Shown here piece by piece: positions 17,500 to 26,273 of a stretch of DNA of 64,000 nucleotides. A program made the translations under genes and the position numbers. How positions within the stretch are numbered: position 1 is the first letter of the stretch; the number at the start of each line of letters is the position of its first letter. The stretch is taken from the NCBI RefSeq assembly GCF_012932495.1, contig NZ_JABCNG010000001.1, forward strand, positions 62,001 to 126,000, in the 5' to 3' direction. This DNA comes from Novosphingobium sp. SG919. Lineage in GTDB: Bacteria > Pseudomonadota > Alphaproteobacteria > Sphingomonadales > Sphingomonadaceae. The notes under the pieces are model-generated. The model saw only the letters and a program-made list of their open reading frames with translations. It was not told the DNA's origin and ran no database searches.

Positions 17500-19491
17500 A
17501 TGCCAGATTCCATCATGCTCGGCAGCGGTGCCGTGCTCGTCGCGTTCGTCTTCGTGCTGTTCGTGGCCTCGCGCTGCGTGCGCTATGTCGGCAACAACCG
17601 CGTTGCGGTGGTTGAAAAGCTGTGGAGCGGCGCCGGTTCGATCACCGATGGCCTGATTGCGCTGCGCGGCGAAGCCGGGTTCCAGCCCGATGTGCTGCGC
17701 GGCGGCTATCACTTCTTCTTCCCGTTCCAGTATCGCATCCACAGCCAGCCGCTGGTGACCATTCCCCAGGGCCAGATCGGCTATGTCTTTGCCCGCGACG
17801 GTGCGCCGCTTGGCCCGACGCAGACCCTGGCGAGCAATGCCCGCACCGCCGATTTCCTCGATGTGCGCGCGTTTCTGTCGGGCGGCGGGCAAAAGGGTCC
17901 GCAACGCACGATCCTGCGCGAAGGCACGTATGCGATCAATTCCGCGCAGTTCGTGATCGTCACGCGCGATCGCATCTATGGCCTGATGCTCAGCGCCAAC
18001 GATGGCGACCTGTTCGATCAGATGCAGGCGCTGATTGCCGGGCGCAACGGCTTTGAAGCCGTGGTGATCAAGGATTCGTCAGACCAGATCGGCATCGTCA
18101 CCGTGCACGATGGCCCAGCGCTCAACGCCGATCACATCATCGCGCCCGAAGTGGGCACCGAACAATCCGATGCCGCCACGTTCCACAACTCGTTCCAGGA
18201 CCCGGAAAAGTTCATTGCCGCTGGCGGCCGGCGCGGGCGCCAGCTGCAAGTGCTGGTGGAAGGCAGCTATTACATCAACCGCCTGTTCGCCACGGTGGAA
18301 ATGGTGGCCAAGACGGTGATCGAGGTGGGCCATGTCGGCGTGGTGATCAGCTATACCGGCAACGACACGGCTGACACCTCGGGTGACGACTATCGCCACG
18401 GCGAACTCGTCGCGCGTGGATCGCGCGGGGTGTGGAGCGAGCCGCTGCTGCCGGGCAAATATGCGTTCAATACCTATGCCGGCAAAATCCTGATCGTGCC
18501 CACCACCAACTTCATCCTGAAGTGGGAAAGCGACACGATCGGCCAGCACAAGTTCGATGAAAACCTGTCCGAAGTCTCGCTGATCACGCGCGATGCGTTC
18601 GAACCCACTCTGCCGCTTTCGGTGGTGGTGCACATCGATTATCGCAAGGCGCCGCTGGTGGTGCAGCGCTTTGGCGATATCAAGAAACTGGTCGAACAGA
18701 CGCTCGATCCGATGGTTTCGGCCTATTTCAAGAACATCGCCCAGAAGAAGACGCTGATCGAACTGCTGCAGGAACGCAGCGACATCCAGGAACAGGCTGG
18801 CGCGGAAATGCGCACCAAGTTTGCCACCTATAACCTGGAAATGCAGGAAGTGCTGATCGGCACCCCGCGCGCCAGCGCCGGCAACGACCAGATCGAGAAA
18901 GTGCTGCAACAGCTGCGCGAACGCCAGGTGGCCGAGGAACGCGTAACCACGTATGAAAAGCAGCGCATCGCCGCCGAAGGCGAAAAGGCCCTGCGCGAGG
19001 CTGAGGCACGCGCCAACCAGCAGACCGCGATCACCCAGTCCGAACTCTCGATCATCGTGCGCGAAAACGAAGGCAAGGCGGCCCTGCGCCAGGCCACGCA
19101 ACAGGCCGAGCAGACCCGCACCCTGGCCAAGGCCGAAGGCGAACGCGTGCGCCTGATCGGCGAGGGCGAGGCGGCCAAGATGATCGCCCTTGCCGCCGCT
19201 GACGCTGAGCGCATCACCAAGACCGGCCTGGCCACGGCCGAAACCATCGCCAAGCAGGTGGAAGCCTCGGGCGGGGCGCACAACCAGCTGACCCGCCAGA
19301 TCGTGGAACGCCTGGCCGAGGCGCTGGAAAAGTCGGGCGTGGACATCGTGCCCCGCATCCAGATCAGCACTGGCAGCGATGGTGCCGCCGGTGGCGGTCC
19401 TTTGGCGGCGCTGATCGGCATGATGCTGGGAGAAAAAGGCCAGGACCTGCTGGCCGAGCAAGCCACCGCAGAACCCGCGCAGACCCATTGA
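17500..19491 (+). CDS. SPFH/band-7 domain membrane protein (flotillin-like)
   Basis: About 663 residues. One N-terminal membrane anchor (LGSGAVLVAFVFVLFVASRCV) is followed by a first band-7-like part (VGNNRVAVVEKLWS, then LRGGYHFFFPFQYRIHSQ). A large middle region includes IEVGHVGVVISYTG and EPLLPGKYAFNTYAGKILIV. A long Ala/Glu/Arg-rich coiled coil (about 470-600) and a Gly-rich C-terminus complete it. This is the architecture of large bacterial SPFH proteins, which form oligomeric rings or membrane microdomain scaffolds. CAGGA eight bases upstream favours the ATG at 17500 over the ATG at 17491. A strong terminator follows. No NfeD partner is adjacent; the only close neighbour is the small membrane protein upstream. 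Confidence 0.88.
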   Translation: MPDSIMLGSGAVLVAFVFVLFVASRCVRYVGNNRVAVVEKLWSGAGSITDGLIALRGEAGFQPDVLRGGYHFFFPFQYRIHSQPLVTIPQGQIGYVFARDGAPLGPTQTLASNARTADFLDVRAFLSGGGQKGPQRTILREGTYAINSAQFVIVTRDRIYGLMLSANDGDLFDQMQALIAGRNGFEAVVIKDSSDQIGIVTVHDGPALNADHIIAPEVGTEQSDAATFHNSFQDPEKFIAAGGRRGRQLQVLVEGSYYINRLFATVEMVAKTVIEVGHVGVVISYTGNDTADTSGDDYRHGELVARGSRGVWSEPLLPGKYAFNTYAGKILIVPTTNFILKWESDTIGQHKFDENLSEVSLITRDAFEPTLPLSVVVHIDYRKAPLVVQRFGDIKKLVEQTLDPMVSAYFKNIAQKKTLIELLQERSDIQEQAGAEMRTKFATYNLEMQEVLIGTPRASAGNDQIEKVLQQLRERQVAEERVTTYEKQRIAAEGEKALREAEARANQQTAITQSELSIIVRENEGKAALRQATQQAEQTRTLAKAEGERVRLIGEGEAAKMIALAAADAERITKTGLATAETIAKQVEASGGAHNQLTRQIVERLAEALEKSGVDIVPRIQISTGSDGAAGGGPLAALIGMMLGEKGQDLLAEQATAEPAQTH

Positions 19492-19502
19492 CCAAAGCCT
19501 GC

Positions 19503-19546
19503 GGCCCTGTTCCGACAAAAACGGAACGGGGCCGTTCCATTTTTTT
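19503..19546 (+). terminator. Rho-independent terminator of the SPFH gene
   Basis: GGCCCTGTTCCG (19503-19514) pairs with CGGAACGGGGCC (19522-19533) with one T-G wobble, followed after a short spacer by seven T residues (19540-19546). It lies 12 bases after the stop codon. Confidence 0.85.
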
Positions 19547-19701
19547 GCGGGTAATTTGGAAGAATGGCCGGGCTATCCGGCCAAGAGAGAAAGTGGCAGG
19601 AGAGGACTCGAAAATCGCGCTAGTGAATTGAGAAATAATCATTTTTTCATGACGTCATCAGCCGATACCCTCATCGATACCCCACGACTTTTTGTTTATG
19701 A

Positions 19702-19723
19702 GGTTCGAGTCCCTTTGCCGGCA
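19702..19723 (+). other. tRNA 3-prime-end-like sequence (possible integration scar)
   Basis: GGTTCGAGTCCC followed by TTTGCCGGCA reads like a tRNA T-loop/T-stem plus acceptor 3-prime strand. The rest of a tRNA (matching 5-prime GCCGGC strand, D-arm, anticodon arm) is not present upstream, so this is at most the tail of one. It lies at the border between intact core genes and the block of broken mobile genes. Tails of this kind are left by integrases that use tRNA ends as attachment sites. It may also be chance. Confidence 0.3.
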
Positions 19724-19829
19724 TTTTTAGCTGCCAGCTGTCTCGTTCACCGTGATTCGGATATCACGTTTCCGCATCAGATCCGGCCGCCTTCGTATCG
19801 TCCAATTGAAGTAGGCCCGCGCTGATCTC

Positions 19830-20055
19830 TCACAGTCGATCCGCATACTCCTGGATGCGCCCGAGGATGTCGTCGAGGCTGGGTTGCCCGCTATAATAGA
19901 GCGCAGACGTGGCGGCATAGGCGCGGGCGAAGCGATCCCGTATGCTCTGGTCCGAAAGATCGAATGCGGGATTTTCGGCGATCACTTTGTTATCTGCAGC
20001 CGGGAAGCGCGCGTCTTTGTGGGCCACATAGGCTTCGGTGCCGATGAGGTCCAGA
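19830..20055 (-). pseudogene. Orphan C-terminal fragment of an unrecognised protein
   Basis: A minus-strand frame ends at 19830 and reads as normal protein. It includes TEAYVAHKDARFPAADNK, ENPAFDLSDQSIRDRFAR and SGQPSLDDILGRIQEYADRL. It loses sense at about 20055, where the CHAT fragment of the opposite strand begins. A GTG at 20027 could start a 65-residue product. The sharp switch suggests a rearrangement removed its N-terminus. I do not recognise the family. Confidence 0.4.
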
Positions 20056-20518
20056 AATCAACTCGCTGGATCGTCGTCCCTGACGGTCTGCTCGCGGCAA
20101 TCCCGTTCGACACCCTCTTCATCAACGGGGCACCGATCGCTGCGCACACCGTCGTTTCGTACGCGCCGTCGCTTGGGCTCCTGATCGACCTAACCGATCG
20201 ACTGAAAGCGCACCAGTCGCTGAGACGGGACGCGGTTATGGTCATTGGAGCACCGGCGTTCGACCGCACGCCGGCTGCGTCTCCCCTGCAGGCGTGGGGT
20301 GCCCTTCCAGGCTCCAAGACCGAGGTGTCGGACCTTGCTCGCCAATATCGGCTGACGCCGGGGAAGACCGTCTTCACTGGCACCGATGCGACGGAGGCGA
20401 GGCTCCGTCAGCTTGACGAGCGCGGCGCGCTCATGCGCTACAAGCTGATTATCTTCTCCACGCATGCGATCGTTGACCCGGCATCTTCCGAACGCAATGC
20501 GATCATCCTGATAGATGC
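20056..20518 (+). pseudogene. Fragment of a CHAT-domain (caspase-like) protein
   Basis: Within a 243-codon open frame, only this part reads as a known fold. TRWIVVPDGLLAAIPFDTL, SYAPSLGLLIDL and VMVIGAPAFD are seen, then the catalytic-His region YKLIIFSTHAIVD and SERNAIIL. These are hallmarks of CHAT proteases (HetF-associated, often fused to TPRs), used in bacterial defence and regulated proteolysis. The Cys-bearing C-terminal part (usually after a D-x-x-x-C-x-T region) is missing. The sequence switches to an inverted IS110 transposase at about 20519, and the N-terminal sensor/TPR part is missing before 20056. It is therefore a relic. Confidence 0.6.
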
Positions 20519-20980
20519 CAGGCGCGTGCGCTCGCGGCTGATCCGCTTTGCGTCTTCGGCTTCTGGTGTTGGTACCGGTACAACCCGACAAACGCTGAGA
20601 TCGCCAGCCAGGTAAGCGCGAAGGGTGAAAGTCATAGCCTCCACATCGATCCGGTCAGTCTTGGTCCGACGGCCGCGTCGTGACACAAGGAAGCTGGCAG
20701 CATCCAGTACAAAGACGTCGATGCCGCGATCACGAAGGAAACGCGCAAGCCAGAATCCGTCATACCCGGCTTCGAAGCAAACCTTCAATTCAATCCCCTG
20801 TCCGAACTCACGGGCAAGCCGGGTCTGGATCTTGTTGAGGTGTTGCACGAGACGATCGGTGTCACCGCCAGGTACCGCGCCGACGGAAACCTTGTTGCCC
20901 GTTGGCGGCAGAGCGCCGACTACCCAGCGCGCGCGGCTAAGCTCAATTGCGACAGTGCAAATCAGGGATGCATCGGTCAT
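20519..20980 (-). pseudogene. IS110-family transposase, N-terminal DEDD half (truncated)
   Basis: Starting from ATG 20980 (MTDASLICTVAIELSRARW) it reads through FEAGYDGFWLARFLRDRGI, FVLDAASFLVSRRGRR, the KTDRIDVEAM motif and DAKRISRERTRL. This is the RuvC-like DEDD domain of IS110 transposases. The C-terminal transposase_20 part is absent because the frame runs into the CHAT fragment at about 20519. About 50 bases of the element's upstream non-coding DNA seem to follow (to about 21035). Non-functional. Confidence 0.7.
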
Positions 20981-21035
20981 GACAGGTCTCCGGCTTTGCG
21001 CCGGACCGCCCGGCGCGCGTCCGAGTCGGACACCC

Positions 21036-21175
21036 ATAGGATCTACAACGAGGATCGGCCGCACGGTGCCATCGGCAACAAGCCCCCGATCACGCTGATG
21101 AATTCCGGTGACGCACCCAGCCCGTCACCGTGACCCTGACCGGGAAACTCTAACCCGGAGTGGTCCAGAGAATGG
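21036..21175 (+). mobile_element. IS3-family transposase C-terminal tail and element end
   Basis: Plus-strand codons give YNEDRPHGAIGNKPPITLMN and then SGDAPSPSP before a stop at 21133. This is the conserved last segment of the OrfB integrase of IS3-family elements. The sequence following the stop (to about 21175, GGTCCAGAGAATGG) looks like the element's right end. Everything upstream of 21036 belongs to the IS110 remnant, so the copy is truncated. Confidence 0.6.
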
Positions 21176-21491
21176 TGGCGGATCACAATTGGCCAGAATC
21201 TAATCAAGTTAGGTGGAGAATAAGGGAGCGCGTCAACTGGACAAAAGAGCCTCCGCGCTTGAGATTGCACCCTTTCCCTCAATCTCCGAGGCCAAAAATC
21301 TAATAGAAGATGCGGTTTCCGTGGTGACCTATTTCTAGATAATTATATAATCGAGCCGGATCGCGACTTCCAAATCTTACGGAACTACCCTGAAAATCTC
21401 AATTTTTATATTAAATTATTAAATTTTCTGCGAATTTGTCCGCAACCCATTCTTCTGGCGATCCACAGGGAGGGTTGGCGATGCCACCACA
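21176..21491. other. AT-rich intergenic segment
   Basis: Roughly 316 bases with no supportable gene. The part 21330-21440 is strikingly AT-rich compared with the window (runs such as TAATTATATAAT and TTTTTATATTAAATTATTAA). It marks the end of the mobile-gene graveyard and precedes the convergent-side end of the esterase gene. No T-tract hairpin is obvious. Confidence 0.5.
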
Positions 21492-23099
21492 TTATTTCTC
21501 TACCAATAGCCGCCGCAACGCAGCGTGGGGATCGCTTTGCACGCGCGATTCCAGGTTGAATATCATGGTTTGGCGTCGTGCCAGATCATAGGCGGGCCAG
21601 GGCGGGATGCCAGCGTGTTGCGGGTTTCCGGTCTTGGCAAAGGCCACCCAGGCCGGGTGCATCTGCACGGCCATGCGATCGGAGCCAGGGCCGGGGCCGA
21701 CGAAGTCGCGAATGTTGTCCTGCGTGCCGAAGACAAAAGACAGTTCGACCGCGTGTCCGGCCTTGAGTCGACCCCCAAATACCGGGGTTTCCCAGTCCAT
21801 GCGATACATCCACACCGGTGGCCCCTGCCGCACCTTGCGCTCAGCCAGCAGAATGGTGTTGGTCCAGAACATGCGGTTGCCGTTGAACGCGGTGATCAGG
21901 TCGCCGGGACTATAGCCTGGATAGGTCTCGCGCAGGGTGGCGACCACTTCGCCGGCCTTGCGGGGCAGAACCTTGCGCACGGCAGCTTCAAGGTCTGTGT
22001 CCGTTGCGGTCGCCAGGCTCTTGTCGCCCAGGGCGAACATCGTGCCTTCGTCCTTGTTGGTGCCGATAAGCAGCGGAATATCGGCGCAGAGCGGCGAGGC
22101 ATCGGGCGTGAAGGGGCCGCGTGGCAAGGCCTTGCCATCGATGCTGGGGGTGAAGTCCCCCGCCAGGAAGCCGGTGGGGGCGAGCTTGGCGACCGCATCG
22201 ACAGCCGCTTGCTGGATGTCGAAGATCGTCTGGGTCGGCACGGCGGCGAGGCCCTGGACGTCGCCCGGCCTGACCCCGAGCTTGTCGATCAGCGCGCCGC
22301 CGAGCGCCGTGGCATAGGCGCGCGGCGTGGCGTCGAGATCGGCGCCGCTCTGGATCGCCGCCTTGTGGAACAGGCCCTTGGCATCGGGCATGCCCATGAG
22401 CAGCGAGACTTTCGCACCGCCACCACTTTCGCCAAACAACGTGACATTGGACGGATCGCCGCCGAACTGCGCGATATTGTCGCGCACCCAGCGCAGCGCC
22501 GCCACGATGTCGAGCAGACCAGCCACGCCCGACGATCGGTAATCGGGGCCCCAGCTCTCGGGCAGCTGGGCATAGCCGAAGACGTTGAGTCGATGGTTGA
22601 TGCTGACCAGCACGACGCCATCGCGCGCGAAATGATCGCCCCAATAGGTCGGACGCGTGCCGGCGCCCGACGAAAAGGCACCGCCGTGCAGCCAGACCAT
22701 GACCGGCTTGGGCTGGTCAAGCCCTTGCGTCCAGACGTTGAGGAACAGGCAGTCCTCGCTTTGCGTCTCATCGAACGGGGCATCGCGCTGGCCTTGGGCC
22801 TGGATTGCCGATGCCCCGAAGCGTCCGGCGTCGGCCACGTTGGTCCAAGGCTGGAGCGGCTGGGGCGGGCGGAAACGCAGCACGCCGACGGGTGGCGCGG
22901 CATAGCGCAGACCCTTGAAAGCCAGCGTCCCGCTCAATTCATAGCGGCCGCGCACCGGCCCGTTGGTGGTCTTCACGATTGGCGTGGCTGCGCCGAAGTC
23001 TCCGCCAAAAGCAGGGCTCGTGAACGAACGGCTGGCGAGGCTCGTGGCGAGAGCGGCCGTGGCGCCCAGCAGGTTGCGGCGGGAAACGGAAGATGTCAT
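21492..23099 (-). CDS. Exported type-B carboxylesterase
   Basis: 535 residues from the ATG at 23099. A Tat-like N-terminus (SVSRRNLLGATAALATSLA) predicts export. The alpha/beta-hydrolase signature includes GLRYAAPPVG, SEDCLFLNVW, VMVWLHGGAFSSGAG (oxyanion hole) and the nucleophile motif TLFGESGGGA. An acidic member (GTNKDEGTMFA) and a catalytic His region (LKAGHAVELSFVFG) follow, so all triad members are present. It probably removes acyl or aryl esters from a glycan or glycoside in the periplasm. It is divergent from a TonB receptor, and the region between them carries the CTTTCG repeats also found at the sugar operon promoters. That places it in the same predicted regulon. Confidence 0.9.
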   Translation of the reverse strand: MTSSVSRRNLLGATAALATSLASRSFTSPAFGGDFGAATPIVKTTNGPVRGRYELSGTLAFKGLRYAAPPVGVLRFRPPQPLQPWTNVADAGRFGASAIQAQGQRDAPFDETQSEDCLFLNVWTQGLDQPKPVMVWLHGGAFSSGAGTRPTYWGDHFARDGVVLVSINHRLNVFGYAQLPESWGPDYRSSGVAGLLDIVAALRWVRDNIAQFGGDPSNVTLFGESGGGAKVSLLMGMPDAKGLFHKAAIQSGADLDATPRAYATALGGALIDKLGVRPGDVQGLAAVPTQTIFDIQQAAVDAVAKLAPTGFLAGDFTPSIDGKALPRGPFTPDASPLCADIPLLIGTNKDEGTMFALGDKSLATATDTDLEAAVRKVLPRKAGEVVATLRETYPGYSPGDLITAFNGNRMFWTNTILLAERKVRQGPPVWMYRMDWETPVFGGRLKAGHAVELSFVFGTQDNIRDFVGPGPGSDRMAVQMHPAWVAFAKTGNPQHAGIPPWPAYDLARRQTMIFNLESRVQSDPHAALRRLLVEK

Positions 23100-23115
23100 G
23101 CGAATGGGGTCCTCT

Positions 23116-23377
23116 CGCAACCGAAAGCGGCTTCTTTTATTTTCGAAGCGATCGAATATGAAGTTATTCGAAAGTGGTCAATCGGCTTTTCATCCGACGC
23201 CGCGGGCTTGGGATTGTGGCGGCCGAAGATTGCCGCATTCCGCAGATTCGTCGGTTTCAACAGACTGCGCAGGATGCGTGAGACGTCCCAGCGCAAATGA
23301 CACCGTGGCGTCACGTCGCACGGCCGGAATAGGGACGATCGCGATGGATCGGTTGTCGCAAACGAAATCAAACGAAA
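23116..23377. promoter_or_regulatory. Predicted DeoR-type operator region between esterase and TonB receptor genes
   Basis: CGAAAG occurs at 23122 and 23169, and TTTCGA at 23141. CGAAA occurs twice exactly 10 bases apart (23363 and 23373), which on the minus strand reads CTTTCGTTTGATTTCGTTT. Nearly the same string occurs upstream of the second TonB receptor at 37631, and a related one lies between the transketolase and ABC operons at 31296. DeoR-family regulators often bind such phased TTTCG-type direct repeats. The regulator gene at 34681 is the obvious candidate. The site at 23363 lies about 100 bases before the receptor start. Confidence 0.55.
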
Positions 23378-23476
23378 GAATTAGTTGATCGATTGGCAAC
23401 GAGTCGTTACGAGTCGCGACAGAAAGCACCCTTTTTCAAATGGCCAAAGCCAGGTGCGAACCAGGAGAGGAACTGC

Positions 23477-26176
23477 ATGAAATCGCCACAATTTCGTGCC
23501 GCCGCGCTGTCAGGCAGCGCCATGGCGGCAGGGCTTTGCGTATCTGCGATGGTCAGCCCGGCTGCGGCCCAAGCCGTGCCTGCTGCCGATCCGCCAGCCG
23601 CCTTGCCGTCGACGGCTGCCAGCGCCGATGCGACCAGCGAAGCGGACAACACGCAAGTGCGCGAAATCGTCGTGACGGGCACGCTTATCCGAGGCGTCGC
23701 TCCGGTTGGCACCAATGTGATCGGCGTGTCCACCGCCGACATCCGCGCAACGGGCGCCTCTTCGACCAACAACCTGCTGGCGACCATTCCCCAGGTCAGC
23801 AATTTCAACTCGTTCCCATCCGGTTCAGCCAGTTTCGGCCAGCCCATCGCACAGACCAACTTGCGCAACCTGGGCGCTTCGGGCGGCACCACCACGCTGC
23901 TCCTGCTCAACGGGCATCGTTTGGTCGGCTCGGGCATTCTGCAGACGTACGCCGATCCCACGATCATCCCGCCCGGCATTATCGAGCGGGTCGAAGTCGT
24001 GCCCGATGGCGGTTCGTCGATCTATGGCTCGGATGCCATCGGCGGGGTCATCAATATCATCACCCGCAAGCGCAGCTCTGGTGTTGACATCGCTGCTAAT
24101 TATGGTTTCGCCGATGGCTACGCCACGCTCGATGGCAACGTCACGGCGGGCAAGGATTGGGGCAGTGGCTCGTTCACGCTGTCTTATGCCTATGCCTGGC
24201 ACAACAATATCCAGGGCATCGAGCGCGACTACGTTACGCAGAACAACACCGCCAATGGCGGTAGCGATCGCCGCGTGACCACGTGCGCGCAGCCCAATCT
24301 GATCGTGGGCGGCGTCACGTATGCCATGCCCGGTCTGGTGGCCGGCACACGCAACCTCTGCAGCAACACCGATTATGCAGACATCTACCCGCGCGAGCGT
24401 CGCCATACCGTCTTCGGCACACTCGACCAGGACCTGAGTGACAAGCTTTCGTTCAACCTTACCGGCTATTTCTCGGAGCGCGTCACGCATACCCTGACAG
24501 CGCCTCTGTCCACCAACAGCACGATCACGTCGGCCAACCCCTATTTCCGTCCGATCGGCACCGAAACCAGCCAGCAGGTGCTGTTCGATTACAGCCCGGT
24601 CTTCGGCAAGGGCACCGACAATCCCGCGCGCTTCAATTCCTGGGGCTTTACGCCGACTTTCACTTACAGCCTGCCGCACGACTGGAAGCTGCGCGGCATG
24701 CTCAATTATGGCCAGAGCTACAATTCCACGACCGAACGTTCGATCAACACCGATGCGGTCAATGCGGCGCTGGCTGCCATGACGACTTCGGCAGCGCTCA
24801 ATCCCTATGATCTGAGCCAGACCAACCCGGCCGTGTTGACCGGCATTCGCGGTTACACCAACTTCTCGGAAGCCACCCAGAAGTTGGCCGAAGCGCGGAT
24901 CGTGGCCGATGGCGCGGTGATGAGCCTGCCGGGCGGCGATCTTCGCCTGGCCGTGGGGAGCGAATATCATTGGGAAAAGATCGACGCCCACATTGCATTC
25001 GGCGCCGACGCCAGCCCCAAGCAGAACCGCGCCATTGCCTCGCGCAACGTCGCGTCGATCTATGGCGAAGTGCTGGTGCCGTTGGTCGGGCCCGGTAACG
25101 CCATGACCATGGTCCAGGCGCTCGATCTCACCGGCTCGGTCCGCTATGACCATTACGACGACGTGGGCGGCACCACCAATCCCAAGATCGGGTTCACTTA
25201 TCGCCCGGTTCACGGCATTTCGTTCCGCGGCAACTGGGGCACTTCGTTCCACGCGCCCAGCCTGGCCGATACCACCGGCGCGGTTGACGCGCGCGTCTCG
25301 TCGATCCCGATCGTGCTGAACCTGGCGCCGGGCAGTTCGCCTGCCGATGTGTTCCGCCCCATTCTCTACATTTCCGGCGGCAACCCCAACCTGCGGCCCG
25401 AACGCGCCACGACCTGGTCGCTCGGCACCGATATCCAGCCCGATTTCTTCAAGGGCCTGACGATCAGCGCGACCTATTACAACGTCGATTTCAAGGACCA
25501 GATCAGCGTCAATATCGGCGGGCTGTTGGGCGGAGCCAGCTTCTATGCCGATCCCACCAATGCGCCGTTCTATATTCTCAATCCCACATTGGCCCAGGCA
25601 ACGGCGTTTTCGGGCGGCGTTCGCGCGGACAATTTCACTTCGCTGGCCTCGTTCTTCGCCGCCAACAATCCTTATGCAATCTACGACTTGCGCCGCTACA
25701 ACCGTGGCCGGCTCAAGCAGGACGGGATCGACTTCAATGTCACGCTGCGCCGTCCCGTCGGCTTCGGCACGATCAATGCCGGGTTCGCCGGCACCTACAC
25801 GCTTCATCGCAAGACCAAGGATTCGCCGACTTCGGCCTATGTCGAGCGCCTCGACAACGGCGTCAGCCGCTTCAACTTCGTCGCCTCGCTGGGCCTCGAT
25901 TCCGGAGCACTCTCGAGCCGAGTCTCGCTCAACCACTCGGGCGGCTACCCGATCATCGGCGAACCGCTGCAGCCGCGTGTCGGCGCATTCAACACGGTGA
26001 ACCTCTTTGCCGCGCTCGATCTGGAAAAGCTGGGGCTGAAGCGGCCGGTGTCGCTGTCGCTGACGGTCAACAACCTGCTCGATCAGGATCCGCCGTGGCG
26101 CAATGCCGGTTCGGGCTATGCCAATGGCTCGACGCTGGGACGCCTGGTGCAGTTCGGGCTGCGCACGAAGTTCTAA
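23477..26176 (+). CDS. TonB-dependent receptor (glycan/sugar regulon, first copy)
   Basis: 899 residues with a signal peptide ending near SPAAAQA. The TonB box/plug start is REIVVTGTLIRG, followed by IPQVSNFNSFPSGS, LNGHRLVGSG, IIERVEVVPDGGSSIYGSDA and IGGVINIITRK. A barrel ends with LVQFGLRTKF. There is no STN domain, so control is by an ordinary regulator rather than ECF signalling. The start is fixed by AGGAGAGG six bases before the ATG at 23477. It is divergent from the esterase and followed by a terminator. Its place next to the sugar-catabolic operon and its shared operator motif suggest import of an oligosaccharide or glycoside. Confidence 0.92.
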   Translation: MKSPQFRAAALSGSAMAAGLCVSAMVSPAAAQAVPAADPPAALPSTAASADATSEADNTQVREIVVTGTLIRGVAPVGTNVIGVSTADIRATGASSTNNLLATIPQVSNFNSFPSGSASFGQPIAQTNLRNLGASGGTTTLLLLNGHRLVGSGILQTYADPTIIPPGIIERVEVVPDGGSSIYGSDAIGGVINIITRKRSSGVDIAANYGFADGYATLDGNVTAGKDWGSGSFTLSYAYAWHNNIQGIERDYVTQNNTANGGSDRRVTTCAQPNLIVGGVTYAMPGLVAGTRNLCSNTDYADIYPRERRHTVFGTLDQDLSDKLSFNLTGYFSERVTHTLTAPLSTNSTITSANPYFRPIGTETSQQVLFDYSPVFGKGTDNPARFNSWGFTPTFTYSLPHDWKLRGMLNYGQSYNSTTERSINTDAVNAALAAMTTSAALNPYDLSQTNPAVLTGIRGYTNFSEATQKLAEARIVADGAVMSLPGGDLRLAVGSEYHWEKIDAHIAFGADASPKQNRAIASRNVASIYGEVLVPLVGPGNAMTMVQALDLTGSVRYDHYDDVGGTTNPKIGFTYRPVHGISFRGNWGTSFHAPSLADTTGAVDARVSSIPIVLNLAPGSSPADVFRPILYISGGNPNLRPERATTWSLGTDIQPDFFKGLTISATYYNVDFKDQISVNIGGLLGGASFYADPTNAPFYILNPTLAQATAFSGGVRADNFTSLASFFAANNPYAIYDLRRYNRGRLKQDGIDFNVTLRRPVGFGTINAGFAGTYTLHRKTKDSPTSAYVERLDNGVSRFNFVASLGLDSGALSSRVSLNHSGGYPIIGEPLQPRVGAFNTVNLFAALDLEKLGLKRPVSLSLTVNNLLDQDPPWRNAGSGYANGSTLGRLVQFGLRTKF

Positions 26177-26218
26177 GGAATGTCGGACGGCGGGGGCAAC
26201 CCCGCCGAAAGACTCTAG

Positions 26219-26265
26219 GCCGGGGGCAGGCGGGACGGGGAAACCTCGCCTGACCCCGGCTTTTT
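26219..26265 (+). terminator. Rho-independent terminator after TonB receptor
   Basis: GCCGGGGGCAGGCGGG pairs with CTCGCCTGACCCCGGC (imperfect stem with one G-A opposition), followed by TTTTT at 26261-26265. A smaller GC stem (CGGCGGGG-CAA-CCCCGCCG, about 26189-26206) precedes it. The structure separates this gene from the convergent DUF1593 gene. Confidence 0.8.
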
Positions 26266-26273
26266 GCGTGGCG

